A DNA stretch of 64,000 bases, taken from NCBI RefSeq assembly GCF_015686695.1, contig NZ_JADPMR010000004.1:62001-126000 (forward strand), written 5' to 3'. Below the pieces are notes generated by a model. It had not been told where the DNA came from. It was given only the letters and a program-made list of their open reading frames with translations, and did no database searches. Below, in pieces: positions 63,178-64,000 of this stretch (position 1 is its first letter; each line of letters starts with the position of its first letter). The stretch comes from Vibrio nitrifigilis (GTDB lineage: Bacteria; Pseudomonadota; Gammaproteobacteria; Enterobacterales; Vibrionaceae). Made by a program: the position numbers and the translations under genes.

Positions 63178-64000
63178 TTAGCAATGCGTTAGTTTAAGTT
63201 GGAATTTGCGGCGACGCTGTAGTCCGGCTAAACCAATAAAAGCGAGTCCCATTAAAGTAAGCATGCCTGGCTCAGGAACTCGGCGAGTGAGGTCGACCGT
63301 ACCGTCATTGACGACCACAAACGTATAGCCAGAACCAGTAAAGGCATCTGTTAAATCTACAGTGGCTATTCCTGCATAATCAGTTAAATAAGTGCTAGTA
63401 TCCACTGTGGTATAAGCATTAAGCTCAGCCTCATAAGCCGCAAGGATTGCATCAGGTACCCCAGCATAAGTCAGCACACTAAAGTAGTAAGCGTCATAAG
63501 GTTTACTCGCGACTAAGTCTGCAAGATCGACCCAAGTCCCATTCACATCAACATAGAAATAGTCGGCAACGACAGAATCAATGCTGAGCGTTAGAGATAT
63601 TTGACCGATGGTTAAATCAGTACCATCCAATAGCAATAATGAACTACCGCTGGTTACGCTAATGGTTAGGATTGAGGTATCAGAGGCATCATACCAACTC
63701 ATCGTCGAACCATCGAAATAGGCCGTCGAATACGTTAAGCTGCCAAAAGTCACAGTATTATCCAATGTCCCAGTCATGGTATTCAGCGTGTAGATACCAG
63801 CGAGATCATCGGCGGTAAGATAATTGTAGTCAGTAAAGGTATCATTATCAGTCAATGTTCCGCTAAAGTCGGTATCAGAAACTGAAACTAAAGTATAACC
63901 CGCAAAATCTAGCGTATCGATATCGACAAGTCCGTCAGAGGTGTCGCCATTTCCATCGATATCAACAGCCCAATCTAAACCAGCGAGTGAAAAAGATCCT
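63178..64000 (-). CDS. Second PEP-CTERM protein, paralogue of the first, 5' end outside the window
   Basis: The frame runs from TAA near 63178 to the window edge without a start, since an ATG at 63855 is internal. The last bases still read GSFSLAGLDWAVDIDGNGD, which aligns with GSFSLSSLNWAIDSDGDG of the first protein. Shared blocks include DIDTLDFAGYT, DNDTFTDYNYLTA and TLDNTVTFGSLTYSTAYFDG. The C-terminus is RVPEPGMLTLMGLAFIGLAG then LQRRR. The two are tandem duplicates, both exosortase substrates. Only the signal peptide and the start are missing. Confidence 0.92.
   Translation of the reverse strand, partial: GSFSLAGLDWAVDIDGNGDTSDGLVDIDTLDFAGYTLVSVSDTDFSGTLTDNDTFTDYNYLTADDLAGIYTLNTMTGTLDNTVTFGSLTYSTAYFDGSTMSWYDASDTSILTISVTSGSSLLLLDGTDLTIGQISLTLSIDSVVADYFYVDVNGTWVDLADLVASKPYDAYYFSVLTYAGVPDAILAAYEAELNAYTTVDTSTYLTDYAGIATVDLTDAFTGSGYTFVVVNDGTVDLTRRVPEPGMLTLMGLAFIGLAGLQRRRKFQLKLTHC

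Noticed and set aside
63178..63855. PEP-CTERM gene starting at the ATG at 63855
   Set aside because: The frame continues to the window edge and aligns with the mature N-terminus of its paralogue, so the true start is outside.

Overview
The window looks like chromosomal DNA of a marine gammaproteobacterium, most likely a Vibrio or close relative. The grounds are low GC, many two-component, c-di-GMP and MCP genes, and Vibrio-like protein sequences. Genus is an inference from protein style, not a database match. Both ends cut genes: an AttH/CrtC-like gene leaves on the left and a PEP-CTERM gene leaves on the right.

Left third (about 2.1-24.2 kb) is a defence island. It holds (i) a sigma54 activator with an RtcR-type CARF sensor domain, followed by a type I restriction-modification operon hsdR-hsdM-hsdS that has a well-formed -24/-12 promoter in front of it; (ii) a decayed gene; (iii) a second cluster of DUF3696-type AAA ATPase, PLD-like protein, large SF2 helicase (apparently frameshifted near its start at a T6 run) and a protein with an N-terminal restriction-endonuclease-like motif; (iv) a tight four-gene operon of AAA+ ATPase, amphipathic/helical protein, MotA/ExbB-like channel protein with a very long tail, and MotB/OmpA-like protein. 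The last is Zorya-like (ZorA/ZorB) but with two companions that do not look like ZorC, ZorD or ZorE. It too has a near-consensus sigma54 promoter, so the CARF regulator may drive both systems. An IS66-like remnant lies just after the island.

Middle (24.7-43 kb) is mixed: diguanylate cyclase, CobW/YjiA GTPase, Tat-signal alcohol dehydrogenase, DEAD-box helicase, periplasmic chorismate mutase, a zinc-ribbon protein, an operon of 2-hydroxyacid dehydrogenase, aconitase and GntR regulator, then a sulfated-polysaccharide set (PL9-like lyase, Ser-type sulfatase, small secreted protein, anaerobic sulfatase-maturing enzyme), a PAS-PAS MCP and a GAF/PAS/GGDEF protein.

Right (45.6-64 kb): an amine-catabolism operon (patA, NhaC-family transporter, patD-like dehydrogenase) with a divergent LysR regulator; a PL6-like beta-helix protein; then a PEP-CTERM regulatory block. 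In it prsK and prsR form a sensor/sigma54 regulator pair, prsR is followed by an RND transporter, a LolA-like protein and an outer-membrane barrel, and two paralogous PEP-CTERM proteins lie upstream of prsK, the first with a near-perfect sigma54 promoter. No exosortase, tRNA, rRNA or CRISPR array is seen in the window.
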